DNA of 61,944 bases from Syntrophorhabdaceae bacterium PtaU1.Bin034 (lineage in GTDB: Bacteria; Desulfobacterota_G; Syntrophorhabdia; Syntrophorhabdales; WCHB1-27): contig MVRP01000005.1 in NCBI GenBank assembly GCA_002067405.1, forward strand, positions 1 through 61,944, written 5' to 3'. A model generated the notes under the pieces. That model was given only the letters and a program-made list of their open reading frames with translations, made no database searches and was not told the DNA's origin. Of the stretch, positions 1 to 9,137 are shown piece after piece. Position numbers and translations under genes: made by a program. The first letter of the stretch is position 1, and each line of letters opens with the position of its first letter.

Positions 1-374
1 GGCATCGAGGATTACCGAATTCTTTGGGGCTCCGAGCGCGTTTTGAACGAACCGGAAGGCGAGAGCGAAAAAACGGCTGTTATCGGAAGTTCTGTAAGCA
101 TTGCTCCAGATTCGATGAATATCTGCATCCCTGATGCATTCTTCCACACTTTTGGTGACGCCATCCAAATACGCTTGTCCTGATTCCATTCTTCATACTT
201 TTCCCTGAAAGCAACATAAGGCATACGTAATCATGCGAAAATTCATTGTCAATACTCCGCCCCATTACTTCCCAGGCTATCCCACCGTGCCCGGGAATTG
301 CGGAAGGTCTTTGAAATAGTGTATTATTATGACCGGGAAACCGGTCAATCCATCGCACGATTGTGACGATCTAA
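1..374. other. No confident gene; possible decayed coding remnant
   Basis: No frame here looks convincingly coding. A plus-strand frame open from the first base ends at 183, and minus-strand frames at 12-224 and 80-358 overlap it, but none has a ribosome binding site or a recognisable motif. The stretch could be the tail of a gene entering from the left or a decayed remnant. A perfect hairpin, gaccgg-gaaa-ccggtc (331-346), with a GNRA-type loop sits 29 bases before the next gene. Confidence 0.4.
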
Positions 375-1070
375 ATGAACGATATAACAGACAAAGAAGC
401 AAAATACTCTCTCTGGTTCGTGTTGGTTGTCGCGATCTTCACGACCTGCCTGATCACCTCCAATATTATAGCGGTGAAACTGGTGCGTGTTTTCGGCCTT
501 GTCATGCCGGCCGGTGTCATCATCTTTCCTCTCAGCTATATTTTTGGAGATGTGCTCACTGAAGTTTATGGCTATCGCCAGGCGAGGCGGGTCATCTGGC
601 TCGCGTTTTTCTGCAACCTGCTTACAGTAGTGGCCATCTGGGCGGCGCAGATGCTGCCTTCCGCGCCCTTCTGGGATGCCCAGGCTTCTTACGAGCGTAT
701 ACTTGGTTATACGCCCCGCTTGCTTGCCGCCTCTTTTCTTGCCTATCTGGTGGGAGAGTTCACAAATTCCTTTGTTCTGGCAAAGATGAAAATTGCCACC
801 AAAGGCCGTTGGCTCTGGACCCGGACTGTAGGATCAACCCTCGTCGGTCAGGCGCTCGATTCCGGGGTCTTCGTGGCACTCGCCTTTTACGGCAGCATAC
901 CGGGAAATGTCCTGCTCTCTGCAATGGTTACCCAGTGGCTTACTAAATCAGCGTATGAAGCCGTTGTGACGCCGTTTACCTATCTGGCCGTGAACTTCCT
1001 GAAGAAACGGGAGGGAATCGATGTGTATGACAGGGACACACGCTTCAACCCCTTGTCGCTTAACGATTAG
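375..1070 (+). CDS. Queuosine precursor transporter, YhhQ/QueT (VUT) family
   Basis: This 231-residue integral membrane protein matches the VUT/YhhQ family, which imports queuosine precursors (preQ0/preQ1) for tRNA modification. About six hydrophobic segments are visible. The family-typical stretch TSNIIAVKL lies near residue 28, followed by a segment containing GDVLTEVYGY and, in the second half, STLVGQALDSGVF. Length is normal for the family. The start has no strong ribosome binding site. A small GNRA-capped hairpin lies just upstream, but I could not match it to a preQ1 riboswitch. The gene stands alone and converges on the next gene. The transport role rests on family membership. Confidence 0.88.
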   Translation: MNDITDKEAKYSLWFVLVVAIFTTCLITSNIIAVKLVRVFGLVMPAGVIIFPLSYIFGDVLTEVYGYRQARRVIWLAFFCNLLTVVAIWAAQMLPSAPFWDAQASYERILGYTPRLLAASFLAYLVGEFTNSFVLAKMKIATKGRWLWTRTVGSTLVGQALDSGVFVALAFYGSIPGNVLLSAMVTQWLTKSAYEAVVTPFTYLAVNFLKKREGIDVYDRDTRFNPLSLND

Positions 1071-1090
1071 CCTCCTCCTGTAAGATGCTT

Positions 1091-1453
1091 TCACCTATCC
1101 AGGATCATTTTGATTGCGATGAGAATCATAATGATCCCGAACGCGCGCTTGAGCAGCGTTCCCGACATATGCTTGGCTGCTTCCGCTCCGATTAGACCGC
1201 CAAAAAAGAAGCCGATGCAGATGAGCCCCGCAATTTTGAAGTTGACATCGCCCTGTTTGTAATAAGACCAGGCAGCGAGAAAACCGATAGGCGGAATGAA
1301 GAGTGCAAGGGTGGTGCCTTGTGCCTGGTGCTGACTCAGGCCAAGAATCAGTACCAAGGCCGGAATAATGATAATCCCGCCTCCGATGCCGAAAAGTCCG
1401 CTCAAAATCCCGGCAGCGAGACCCAATCCCAAAAGAAATGCTACTTCGACCAT
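1091..1453 (-). CDS. Half-length TauE/SafE-family membrane permease
   Basis: This is a 120-residue protein of the TauE/SafE (DUF81) family of putative anion or sulfur-compound exporters. It starts with a hydrophobic glycine-rich segment (GLFGIGGGIIIIPAL) typical of the first TauE repeat. Full-length members have two such repeats and about 250 residues; this has only one, so it would have to act as a dimer if functional. I chose the ATG at 1453 because GGGAGGAAG sits seven bases upstream; a longer frame reaches 1504 without such a site. Substrate unknown. Confidence 0.8.
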   Translation of the reverse strand: MVEVAFLLGLGLAAGILSGLFGIGGGIIIIPALVLILGLSQHQAQGTTLALFIPPIGFLAAWSYYKQGDVNFKIAGLICIGFFFGGLIGAEAAKHMSGTLLKRAFGIIMILIAIKMILDR

Positions 1454-1583
1454 ATCCGCTTCCTCCCTTATTCCTTGGTCTTGCTTTTCTATATTACCAT
1501 ACAATTGAAAAAGCCTACCCGGATCGTACTCTTGATGCGTCGTTTGCCCGGCACTATATTTTTAAAATCAACAGGGCGGCGCT

Positions 1584-2096
1584 ATGCGGGGCATGACAGG
1601 ACTTGATTGGCAATCTATGTTCATTCCCGATCTGCCGGTCGCAGAAATGATTCTGCGGGGCACTGTAGTCTATCTGGCACTCTTTGTAATGCTGAGGATC
1701 ATCAGAAAACGGCAGGCCAGCCAGGTTGGTGTAACAGACCTCCTCGTTCTGGTGCTCATCGCCGATGCTGCACAGAATGCCATGGCGTCGGAGTACAGGT
1801 CGATCACGGACGGGCTTATTCTGGTGGCGACGATCATATTGTGGAGCTATATTCTCGACTGGCTCGGCTTCCTGCTGCCGTCCGTAGGCCGGTTCGTTCA
1901 TCCCCCTCCCTTGCTTCTTATCGATAAAGGAAAAATGATGATACGAAATATGCGCCGGGAACAGATCACCAAAGAGGAGCTGTTGTCCCAATTGCGCGAA
2001 CAGGGTGTCGACAATGTAGCGGATGTCAAGGCTGCGTACATGGAGGGTGATGGCCAGGTGAGCATTATACCATATCAAAAGAGAAGCGAAAGCTGA
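1584..2096 (+). CDS. DUF421 / YetF-like membrane protein
   Basis: The 170-residue protein has three N-terminal hydrophobic segments (about residues 20-90) followed by a soluble domain with the family signature LLIDKGKMM and RREQITKEELLSQLREQG. This is the DUF421 (YetF, YcaP) architecture. Function is not established for the family. The start is uncertain: ATGs at 1584 and 1593 both lack a good ribosome binding site. It is divergent from the TauE-like gene and precedes a ferritin-like gene on the same strand after 46 bases, so the two may be co-transcribed. Confidence 0.8.
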   Translation: MRGMTGLDWQSMFIPDLPVAEMILRGTVVYLALFVMLRIIRKRQASQVGVTDLLVLVLIADAAQNAMASEYRSITDGLILVATIILWSYILDWLGFLLPSVGRFVHPPPLLLIDKGKMMIRNMRREQITKEELLSQLREQGVDNVADVKAAYMEGDGQVSIIPYQKRSES

Positions 2097-2142
2097 AGAG
2101 AGGAATATCTCAGAATAGAGACGTAAACAACAGGGGGAGACG

Positions 2143-2628
2143 ATGAACGTATATGATTATGCAATGCAGCTGGAAAAGGACGGTGAGAATTATTACAGGG
2201 AAGGGGCGGCCAGTTCTGCCAACAAAGGCTTGCGCGCCATTCTTACCATGCTGGCGGACGCCGAGGTCGTTCACTTCAATATCTTTAAGAAGATGAAAGA
2301 GAATGAACCGTGGCATCTAGAGGAAGCTCCGATACTTCAAAACGTCAAGAATGTTTTTGTCAAAATGAGGGAGGAGGGGGATCTCGAGGGCATCGCGGTA
2401 TCCGAACTGGAGTTGTATAGAAAAGCCCAGAACATAGAGAAAATGACGGAAAACTTCTACCTGGAGAAAGCTTCACAGGTAGAGAACCGCCAGCAGCGGG
2501 AGACATTCCTGCGGGTGGCGGGAGAAGAGAACAAGCACTATTTCATCCTGCAGCAGATTATCGACTTTGTTTCGAGGCCGTACCATTGGCTGGAAAACGC
2601 CGAATGGTATCACCTGGACGAATACTGA
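2143..2628 (+). CDS. Ferritin-like / rubrerythrin-family di-iron protein
   Basis: This 161-residue, mostly helical protein carries the spaced carboxylate and histidine motifs of ferritin-like di-iron proteins: EKDGENYY near residue 11, DAEVVH near 46, TENFYLEKA near 106 and EENKHYF near 131. No rubredoxin-type cysteine pairs are present, so it is not a full rubrerythrin. A strong ribosome binding site (GGGGGAG) precedes the ATG. In anaerobes such proteins are linked to peroxide reduction or iron handling, but the substrate cannot be read from the sequence. It converges with the PFOR gene. Confidence 0.82.
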   Translation: MNVYDYAMQLEKDGENYYREGAASSANKGLRAILTMLADAEVVHFNIFKKMKENEPWHLEEAPILQNVKNVFVKMREEGDLEGIAVSELELYRKAQNIEKMTENFYLEKASQVENRQQRETFLRVAGEENKHYFILQQIIDFVSRPYHWLENAEWYHLDEY

Positions 2629-2690
2629 CGTCATGAGAGGGAGCGGCGGCGCTTAGGGTCCATGTGCCTTGTTGTACCGGCGGGAAGCAT

Positions 2691-5600
2691 TTACCCCGCA
2701 GCAGGTTTCCACGCAGCCAGGTGCTTGAGATAGCTCCACCGCCTGGTTACATCTTCCTGCGCCCGCTTCATCAACTCCGCTGCCAGTCCGGGATCGCTCA
2801 TCCTCAGTGCCCGGAAACGATTTTCCCGATACGCATACTCCTCAAAAGAGATGGACGGTTCCTGGCTGTCTATCACGAGGGGGCTCTTTCCCTCCTTCGC
2901 GAGATCCGGGTTGTAGCGAAAAAGCGGCCAATGACCGCAGGCAACCGCATTCCTCATCTCCTGTATGCCTTTGCTCATGTCGATTCCCTGCCCGATGCAG
3001 GTGGCGTACGCGACCACGAGCGAGGGACCCTTGTAGGCTTCTGCCTCGGTCATGGCCTTCAGCGTCTGGGCGGGGTTCGCTCCGTAACACACCTGGGCCA
3101 CGTAAATATATCCATAGGTCGACATAATGACCCCAATGCCCTTCTTCGGTGTCCTTTTCCCTGCCGCCGCGAACTGGACACTCGCGCCGATCGGGGTTGA
3201 CTTCGACATTTGCCCTCCTGTATTGGAATAGATCTCAGTATCGAGGATCAGGATATTGATATCCTCTCCCGACGCGAGCACATGATCGACCCCTCCGTAC
3301 CCGATGTCGTACGCCCAGCCGTCGCCGCCTATGGCCCAGACGGTCTTTCTCACGAGGTAATCCGCGAGCGACAGGAGTTGCCTTGCGTCCGGGGATCCGT
3401 CACGGGCGAGGATTTGCTTCAGTTCCTCCACCCGTTTCCGCTGCTCCTCGATTCCCTGCCGGGATGACTGGTCAGCGTCCCTGATAGATGCAACAAGCTC
3501 CTTCCCTCTCGGATCCTGCGTGGCCGAGATTTTATCAAGCAGCCGAAGCGCCTCCTGGCTGAATTTCGCGACCGTTTGCCGCATGCCGAACCCGAACTCG
3601 GCATTATCCTCGAAAAGCGAGTTGGACCATGCGGGCCCGCGGCCGTCGAGCCTCTTGGTGTAAGGAATGGTGGGCAGGTTGCCGCCGTAGATGGAACTGC
3701 AGCCCGTTGCATCGGCGATGAAAAGCCGATCCCCGAATAGCTGCGTGAGCAGCCTGATGTAGGGCGTTTCTCCGCATCCGGCGCACGCGCTGTGGTATTC
3801 GAACAGGTCAGGCGCAAACTGGCTTCCCTTGACGGTCCGCACGTTGTAGCGGGAGATGTCGAGGGGCGGAATGGACAGGAAGAAAGCATAGTTCTCTGTT
3901 TCCTTCTCATTTATCGGCTCGTTCAGGAACATGTTGATTGCTTTGAAATCGGGCATCTTCTTTCCTTCTGCATCTTTCTTGTTCGCGGGGCACATGAAGA
4001 CACACGCCCCGCACCCGGTGCAGTCTTCCGGCGCAACCTGGACCGTGAATTTCATTCCCTGAAGTTCTTTTCCCGTCGCGTCAATCGATTTGAATGAAGG
4101 GGGCGCGTCTTTCAAACAGCCCGGGTCATAAGCCTTCATCCTGATGGTCGCATGGGGGCACACAAAGGAACAGAGGCCGCACTGAATGCAAATCTCCGGC
4201 TCCCAGACAGGGATATGGACCGCAATATTGCGCTTCTCATATTGCGTCGTGCCTGTCGGCCAGGTGCCGTCCACCGGCATTACGGACACGGGTAGCGAAT
4301 TTCCCTTCATGGCGATCATGGGTGCCAGCACATTTTTCACAAAGGGCGGGGCATCCGGGACGACAGGACCGCGCATCGGCTTGCCCGTCACCCTGTCCGG
4401 TATCGGCACCTTGACGATATTCTGAAGGGCCTTGTCCACCGACGCGTAGTTCATGTTGATTACCTGCTCGCCCTTTTTCATGTAGGTCTTCTTGATCTGC
4501 TCCTTGATCGACCTTATTGCGTCCTCCTTTGGAATGATACCGGAAATGACAAAAAAGGCAGTCTGCATGATCATGTTTATCCTGCTTCCAAGCCCGAGCT
4601 CGTCCGCAAGAGAGACGGCGTCGATAATGTAGAAATGCATCTTTTTCGAGATAAGGTGCTGCTGGATTTCAAGGGGCAGGGTGTCCCATACATCTTCTTT
4701 CGAATGAGAGGTGGTGAGCAGGAATATGGCGCCTTCGGCAGCGTTTTCGAGCATGTCATAGGTTTTCAGGAATGAGGGGTGGTGGCAGGCGATGAAGTTC
4801 GCGCTCGAGAGAAGGTATGGCTTGTTGATGGGCTCTTCCCCGAAGCGGAGGTGGGAAACGGTCATGGCGCCCGACTTCTTGGAATCGTATACAAAATAGC
4901 CCTGTGCGAAATTGTCTGTCTCGCCCCCGATGATCTTGATGGTGTTCTTATTGGCTCCCACGGTGCCGTCAGCCCCGAGGCCGTAGAACATCCCTCTGAA
5001 AACACCGGCTCCCTCGATGGTAAAGGCTTCGTCTACCGTAAGGCTGGTGTGGGTCACGTCGTCGTTGATGCCCACGGTGAAATGGTTTTTGGGCCTTTCC
5101 TCCGACATGTTGTCGAAGACGGCCTTTGCCATTGCCGGAGAGAAATCTTTCGATCCGATCCCGTATCGTCCGCCGATTACTTTCGGGTAGACGGAGAATT
5201 GCGTCAACCCTGCCTCCATTGCTTCGCCGATCGCGGTCCGCACGTCGAGATAGAGCGGCTCCCCCAGCGCTCCCGGTTCTTTGGTCCGGTCAAGGACCGC
5301 AATCGATCGTACGCTCGTGGGCAAGGCCTGGACAAATGCGTCGACAGAGAAAGGGCGAAAGAGCCGGACTTGTACAAGGCCCATCTTTTCGCCTTTTTTG
5401 TTCAGGAAGTCGATGGTGCTCTGTGCTGTCTCGCCTGCGGATCCCATCACCACAACTACCCTTTCTGCATCGGGGACGCCGAAGTAATCGAAGAGCTTGT
5501 AACGACGGCCGACAAGAGCGCCGAAACGGTCCATTGCCCGTTGCGTAATGGCCGGCGCCTCCTGGTGGAATCTGTTGACCGTCTCCCTTCCCTGGAAGTA

Positions 5601-6272
5601 AACGTCAGGGTTTTGCGCGGTGCCGCGAATGGCCGGATTGTCGGGGGTCAAACCCCTTTTCCTGTGGGCGAATACCAGTTCGTCATCAATCATTGCCCGC
5701 ATGTCGTCGAACGTCAGCTCTTCGATCTTCTGGATTTCGTGGGACGTCCTGAAGCCGTCGAAGAAATGCATGAAAGGGACGCGGGATTCGAGTGTTGCCG
5801 CCTGAGCGATGAGGGCAAAATCCATCGCCTCCTGGACGCTCCTTGCGCAGAGCATGGCAAAGCCGACAGAACGGGCGGCCATCACATCCGAATGATCGCC
5901 AAATATACAGAGCGCCTGGGCCGCGACAGAGCGGGCCGTGATATGGAAGACCGTCGGGGTAAGCTCGCCCGCTATCTTGTACATGTCGGGTATCATGAGC
6001 AGCAGGCCCTGAGAAGCGGAAATCGTGGCCGTGAGGGCACCGGTCGTGAGCGAGCCGTGAACCGCACCGGCAACGCCTGCCTCTGACTGCATCTGGGTCA
6101 CCGTGGGGACCGAACCCCAAATGTTCACCTGTCCGGCGGCGGTTTTGGCGTCGCATATCTCGGCAACGGGAGAGGACGGGGTGATCGGATAGATCGTAAT
6201 GATCTCATTTGTGGCGTGTACCACGTGGGCGCATGCGGTGCACCCGTCCACCGTTATCATTCTTCTGCTCAT
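2691..6272 (-). CDS. nifJ: Pyruvate:ferredoxin (flavodoxin) oxidoreductase, single-chain
   Basis: This 1193-residue enzyme is a single-chain PFOR that oxidatively decarboxylates pyruvate to acetyl-CoA, CO2 and reduced ferredoxin in the cytoplasm. Domain order is canonical: the N-terminal pyrimidine-binding domain (TIYPITPSSPVAE), a second domain, the gamma domain (about 415-620), two 4Fe-4S clusters (CIQCGLCSFVCP and CTGCGACVFMCP, about 690-760), and the C-terminal thiamine diphosphate domain with CAGCGET, the GDGWAYDIGYGG turn and SNTGGQMSKSTP. Length fits the family. The ATG at 6272 follows an AGGAGG site. It stands alone; a TTGACA hexamer at 6370-6375 (minus) could be its -35 box, though no good -10 follows. 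It is the central catabolic enzyme seen in the window. Confidence 0.97.
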   Translation of the reverse strand: MSRRMITVDGCTACAHVVHATNEIITIYPITPSSPVAEICDAKTAAGQVNIWGSVPTVTQMQSEAGVAGAVHGSLTTGALTATISASQGLLLMIPDMYKIAGELTPTVFHITARSVAAQALCIFGDHSDVMAARSVGFAMLCARSVQEAMDFALIAQAATLESRVPFMHFFDGFRTSHEIQKIEELTFDDMRAMIDDELVFAHRKRGLTPDNPAIRGTAQNPDVYFQGRETVNRFHQEAPAITQRAMDRFGALVGRRYKLFDYFGVPDAERVVVVMGSAGETAQSTIDFLNKKGEKMGLVQVRLFRPFSVDAFVQALPTSVRSIAVLDRTKEPGALGEPLYLDVRTAIGEAMEAGLTQFSVYPKVIGGRYGIGSKDFSPAMAKAVFDNMSEERPKNHFTVGINDDVTHTSLTVDEAFTIEGAGVFRGMFYGLGADGTVGANKNTIKIIGGETDNFAQGYFVYDSKKSGAMTVSHLRFGEEPINKPYLLSSANFIACHHPSFLKTYDMLENAAEGAIFLLTTSHSKEDVWDTLPLEIQQHLISKKMHFYIIDAVSLADELGLGSRINMIMQTAFFVISGIIPKEDAIRSIKEQIKKTYMKKGEQVINMNYASVDKALQNIVKVPIPDRVTGKPMRGPVVPDAPPFVKNVLAPMIAMKGNSLPVSVMPVDGTWPTGTTQYEKRNIAVHIPVWEPEICIQCGLCSFVCPHATIRMKAYDPGCLKDAPPSFKSIDATGKELQGMKFTVQVAPEDCTGCGACVFMCPANKKDAEGKKMPDFKAINMFLNEPINEKETENYAFFLSIPPLDISRYNVRTVKGSQFAPDLFEYHSACAGCGETPYIRLLTQLFGDRLFIADATGCSSIYGGNLPTIPYTKRLDGRGPAWSNSLFEDNAEFGFGMRQTVAKFSQEALRLLDKISATQDPRGKELVASIRDADQSSRQGIEEQRKRVEELKQILARDGSPDARQLLSLADYLVRKTVWAIGGDGWAYDIGYGGVDHVLASGEDINILILDTEIYSNTGGQMSKSTPIGASVQFAAAGKRTPKKGIGVIMSTYGYIYVAQVCYGANPAQTLKAMTEAEAYKGPSLVVAYATCIGQGIDMSKGIQEMRNAVACGHWPLFRYNPDLAKEGKSPLVIDSQEPSISFEEYAYRENRFRALRMSDPGLAAELMKRAQEDVTRRWSYLKHLAAWKPAAG

Positions 6273-6551
6273 AATCCCTCCTGTTCTGTTTTTATGTGAG
6301 GATAAGGCGTTCCCCTCCCTTTCCTTTGGCGGACCGCATCTATTTGAATGTTTTACCCGTGTCCTAAGTTGTCAAGAGTAGCCTGAAAGACAAGGGAAAA
6401 CGAGCTTCATGTTTTTTCTTGACAGCGGGGACGCTGCGAAGTAAAGATTTCCCGGCCTCTGACAGATCTTCCTTTTGTCCTTCAGCAGCAGGCTGTCCAA
6501 TAACGCACGGACATTTTCTGTTTGCGTGGAATCGACCATCAGGAGGAAAAA
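6273..6551. other. Divergent intergenic region between PFOR and a lipoprotein
   Basis: I see no gene in this 279-base stretch. It carries a minus-strand TTGACA (6370-6375) pointing towards PFOR. On the plus strand there is a TTGACA (6419-6424) with a weak TAAAGA 17 bases later (6442-6447), which could serve the lipoprotein gene. No Rex-type inverted repeat is apparent. Confidence 0.5.
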
Positions 6552-7442
6552 GTGAAATCTACCCGTCATGACCGGACGCCAAATGCCGTTTCTCTATTCT
6601 TTTTGCTGTTTTTCATCAGTTTTTTTCTGGTTAACCTTCCCGGTTGCAGTCGGACTTCATCGGCGCAGACCGATCCCCAGGCAGATTACAGCGCAGCAGT
6701 CAACGATGCGAGAACGATGTCCGCTGCAAAGATAACGAAGAACCTGACAGCCATTACAGCGGGGAATACGAACCTCAAGTGGGAAAACGACGTGCCGGGA
6801 TCGCGCGTGCTTGTTGCCACCTATATCAACTACCAGCCGGCGTGTGAAGGCTATACGAGTCCGGACGGTACGGGCTGCAAGGTGGGGCAGGAATGCAAAA
6901 ATTACGGATACAGTTCCTGGGTGACCGTCGTCCCTGAACTAAAAAACCTGCTCGGCACTGCTCCTGCGCTCCTTCGGGTCATACAGGCGCTTGGCTTGCC
7001 GCCGCCTTCAAACACTCAGACCCTCGACAATACCTGTATTCTGGAGCTTTACGTTTCCCCGGGAGATCTTTTCCGTCCTTCCCCCGACCCGGAGATCACC
7101 GATCAGGAAGCAGAGCTGAGTTTTCCCTTGGACGGGTTTCGGAAATTCGACGATACGAGACTGGTGTGGTCGGAGATGCCCTGCGACACGAGCCGCTGCC
7201 CCAGTTGCCAGTCGGGAAAATGCGGTTTTACCACGTACAAGAACTGGTTCGACAACAGGAAGGCCCATGTCTATGACCTGAGCACGCCTTATCCATGGAC
7301 GGCGCTCGGCTACACCTATGACTGGGGGAATCCGACCGCCCCGCATATCGGGCTGAGCGAATTCGTCATTAACCCCGGATCGGGCGGCGTCCCGGTTTTC
7401 ATTAAATCAGTCAACTGGACACGGGATTACTTTACGAATTAA
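6552..7442 (+). CDS. Uncharacterised lipoprotein
   Basis: I do not recognise this 296-residue protein. It begins with a long signal peptide ending in a clear lipobox (LPGC near residue 32), so the mature protein should be anchored in the cell envelope. I chose the GTG at 6552 because AGGAGG lies five bases upstream. The mature part contains about eight further cysteines, clustered around residues 95-115, 165 and 210-222 (CDTSRCPSCQSGKCG), which suggests disulfides or metal binding, and aromatic-rich stretches near the C terminus. There is no cytochrome CxxCH motif. Its neighbours give no functional clue. Confidence 0.75.
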   Translation: MKSTRHDRTPNAVSLFFLLFFISFFLVNLPGCSRTSSAQTDPQADYSAAVNDARTMSAAKITKNLTAITAGNTNLKWENDVPGSRVLVATYINYQPACEGYTSPDGTGCKVGQECKNYGYSSWVTVVPELKNLLGTAPALLRVIQALGLPPPSNTQTLDNTCILELYVSPGDLFRPSPDPEITDQEAELSFPLDGFRKFDDTRLVWSEMPCDTSRCPSCQSGKCGFTTYKNWFDNRKAHVYDLSTPYPWTALGYTYDWGNPTAPHIGLSEFVINPGSGGVPVFIKSVNWTRDYFTN

Positions 7443-7743
7443 GCCGGGATGTGTATGGAATAACCGGGAAGTCCCCGCGTAAAACAAAAGAAACGGGGCG
7501 GGCTCGCGAGAGAGAAAACTTGGGAGCGCTCGCATGATGAACTCTCTCGCAACTGCCCGCCCACAATTTTAAACTAGTGGCCCACCCTCAACAATGTCAA
7601 GAGATCGAAAATAAAAAGAATATCGTTCCGTTGTCCCGGAATGGCGCAAATAGACGTAAGAACGGTTGACATCGGGGGCAAATATTGTATACATTTTAGT
7701 AAGCAATTTCCACACAATTCACATATATTTCAGGAGGTGCAGC
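7443..7743. other. Intergenic region with long hairpin and gap promoter
   Basis: No gene is visible. A long imperfect hairpin spans 7496-7562: GGGCGGGC pairs with GCCCGCCC and GCGAGAGAG with CTCTCTCGC, with a small internal loop. It is followed by ATTTT and may end the lipoprotein transcript. The GAPDH promoter lies further down at 7666-7693. Confidence 0.55.
7666..7693 (+). promoter_or_regulatory. Sigma-70-type promoter of the GAPDH-like gene
   Basis: TTGACA (7666-7671) is followed after 16 bases by TATACA (7688-7693). The start codon is 51 bases further on. The -10 box overlaps the palindrome TGTATACA. Confidence 0.7.
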
Positions 7744-9018
7744 ATGGCAAAGGTAGAGGTCTTTGAGAATCGTCCTCCAGTACTCGGGATTAACAGCCTG
7801 GGAAGAATAGGAAAGCTTACACTCTGGCATCACGTGGGGCGGAAGTACTTCAAGGAGATCGTGGTGAACCAGGGACGTGAGGTCGGAAGAAGCCTGCATG
7901 ATATCGCGCAGTTGATTGAAAAAGATGCAACCTACGGACTCCTCCACAAGTTTTTATATGGGGTGAAGTCAAAACGACTCATTGAGGTAGTAGACGAGAA
8001 AGCGGGCAAACTCCTGATCGACGGTATTCCCGTGACGATTCTTCGCGAATCGAGGAACCCGGCAGGAATCCCCTGGCGGGATTACGGGGTCGATGTTGTG
8101 GTGGAGTGTACCGGCAAGTTCCAGGACCCGACAGTGTCTGCGGAAGATCCGAAAGGATCGATCCGGGGTCACCTGGCAGGAGGCGCAAAGGTTGCCATTA
8201 ATTCCTCGGCTTTCAAAATCAAGAACAAGGCACTGGCAGTGCCCGACGATGCCGTTACGGCGATCTACGGCATAAATCATCCGTCTTTTGACGTGAAGAA
8301 ACATCGTCTCCTTTCTGCGGCGTCCTGCACTACTACGGGGCTTGCACACATGGTAAAGCCGCTTCTTGATAATGAGCTGACCAACAGGATCCTTACCGCT
8401 TCCATGTCTACCGTGCACGCGGTAACGAATACCCAGGCCATACTCGACTCTATGCCGAAGGCCGGGGAGAAGGACCTGAGAAAGAAAAGGAGCATTCTCA
8501 ACAACATTATCCTTACCTCGACGAATGCGGCTGACGCGCTGGTGCAGGTAATACCGCAGGTAAAGAGCATCGGCTTTATGGCAGACTCTATCCGGGTACC
8601 CACCACCACGGAATCGCTTATCGTCCTTAACGTGACCTTTCAGGCAACTGCAGACGGCAACGGGAATTCACCCATCAATACCAAGTTGATCAACAGCATT
8701 TACAAGGAGAAGGCAGAGAACGATCCGGAACACCTCGTGATTTTCAGCGAGGAGCAGAATGTATCGACTGATTTGATAGGCGTCGATGCAGCGGTGGTGA
8801 TCGAGGGGCAGTTCAACCATACAAGGACGGCCTTTATAGACGTTGATCTTACCCAGATCCCTGGCCTTCCCGATGCAGTGCTTCAGTCCGTGCCTTCAAA
8901 AAGGATGCAGGTACCGGTTGTCCATGCGAAGATCTTCGGCTGGTACGACAACGAATACGGAAGCTACACCAACAGAATGGCCGATCTGACGGTCTACGTG
9001 CACAAGCAGTTGACGTAA
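7744..9018 (+). CDS. Glyceraldehyde-3-phosphate dehydrogenase-like protein, long divergent form
   Basis: The 424-residue protein belongs to the GAPDH family: an NAD-binding N-terminal segment (GINSLGRIGKLTLW), VVVECTGKF near residue 120, the catalytic cysteine in AASCTTTGLAH near 196, a likely catalytic His in STVHAVTNTQ and the C-terminal WYDNEYGSYTNR. It is roughly 90 residues longer than ordinary GapA, with extra sequence in the first half, and the usual SCTTNCLAP block reads SCTTTGLAH, so the second conserved Cys is absent. It may be a second GAPDH or use a different substrate or cofactor. The ATG at 7744 follows AGGAGG. A terminator follows at once, so it is monocistronic. Confidence 0.85.
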   Translation: MAKVEVFENRPPVLGINSLGRIGKLTLWHHVGRKYFKEIVVNQGREVGRSLHDIAQLIEKDATYGLLHKFLYGVKSKRLIEVVDEKAGKLLIDGIPVTILRESRNPAGIPWRDYGVDVVVECTGKFQDPTVSAEDPKGSIRGHLAGGAKVAINSSAFKIKNKALAVPDDAVTAIYGINHPSFDVKKHRLLSAASCTTTGLAHMVKPLLDNELTNRILTASMSTVHAVTNTQAILDSMPKAGEKDLRKKRSILNNIILTSTNAADALVQVIPQVKSIGFMADSIRVPTTTESLIVLNVTFQATADGNGNSPINTKLINSIYKEKAENDPEHLVIFSEEQNVSTDLIGVDAAVVIEGQFNHTRTAFIDVDLTQIPGLPDAVLQSVPSKRMQVPVVHAKIFGWYDNEYGSYTNRMADLTVYVHKQLT

Positions 9019-9102
9019 GAGCGCATTGAGTGAGTTGCGCGGTTGAGTAACTTGAGTGGTTGAGCGTACGGCCACTCGACAGTTTGACCGCTCGGTTGTT
9101 TC

Positions 9103-9137
9103 CCGGCCCGTGTGATCTCACGGGCCGGTCTTATTTT
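9103..9137 (+). terminator. Rho-independent terminator after the GAPDH-like gene
   Basis: CCGGCCCGTG pairs perfectly with CACGGGCCGG across a six-base loop and is followed by TCTTATTTT. It lies in the convergent gap between the GAPDH-like gene and the dikinase gene. Confidence 0.88.

Noticed and set aside
4779..6086. Long plus-strand open frame (435 codons) across from PFOR
   Set aside because: It is the antisense shadow of the clearly coding PFOR gene; its composition is Arg/Gly/His-rich and it has no motif or ribosome binding site.
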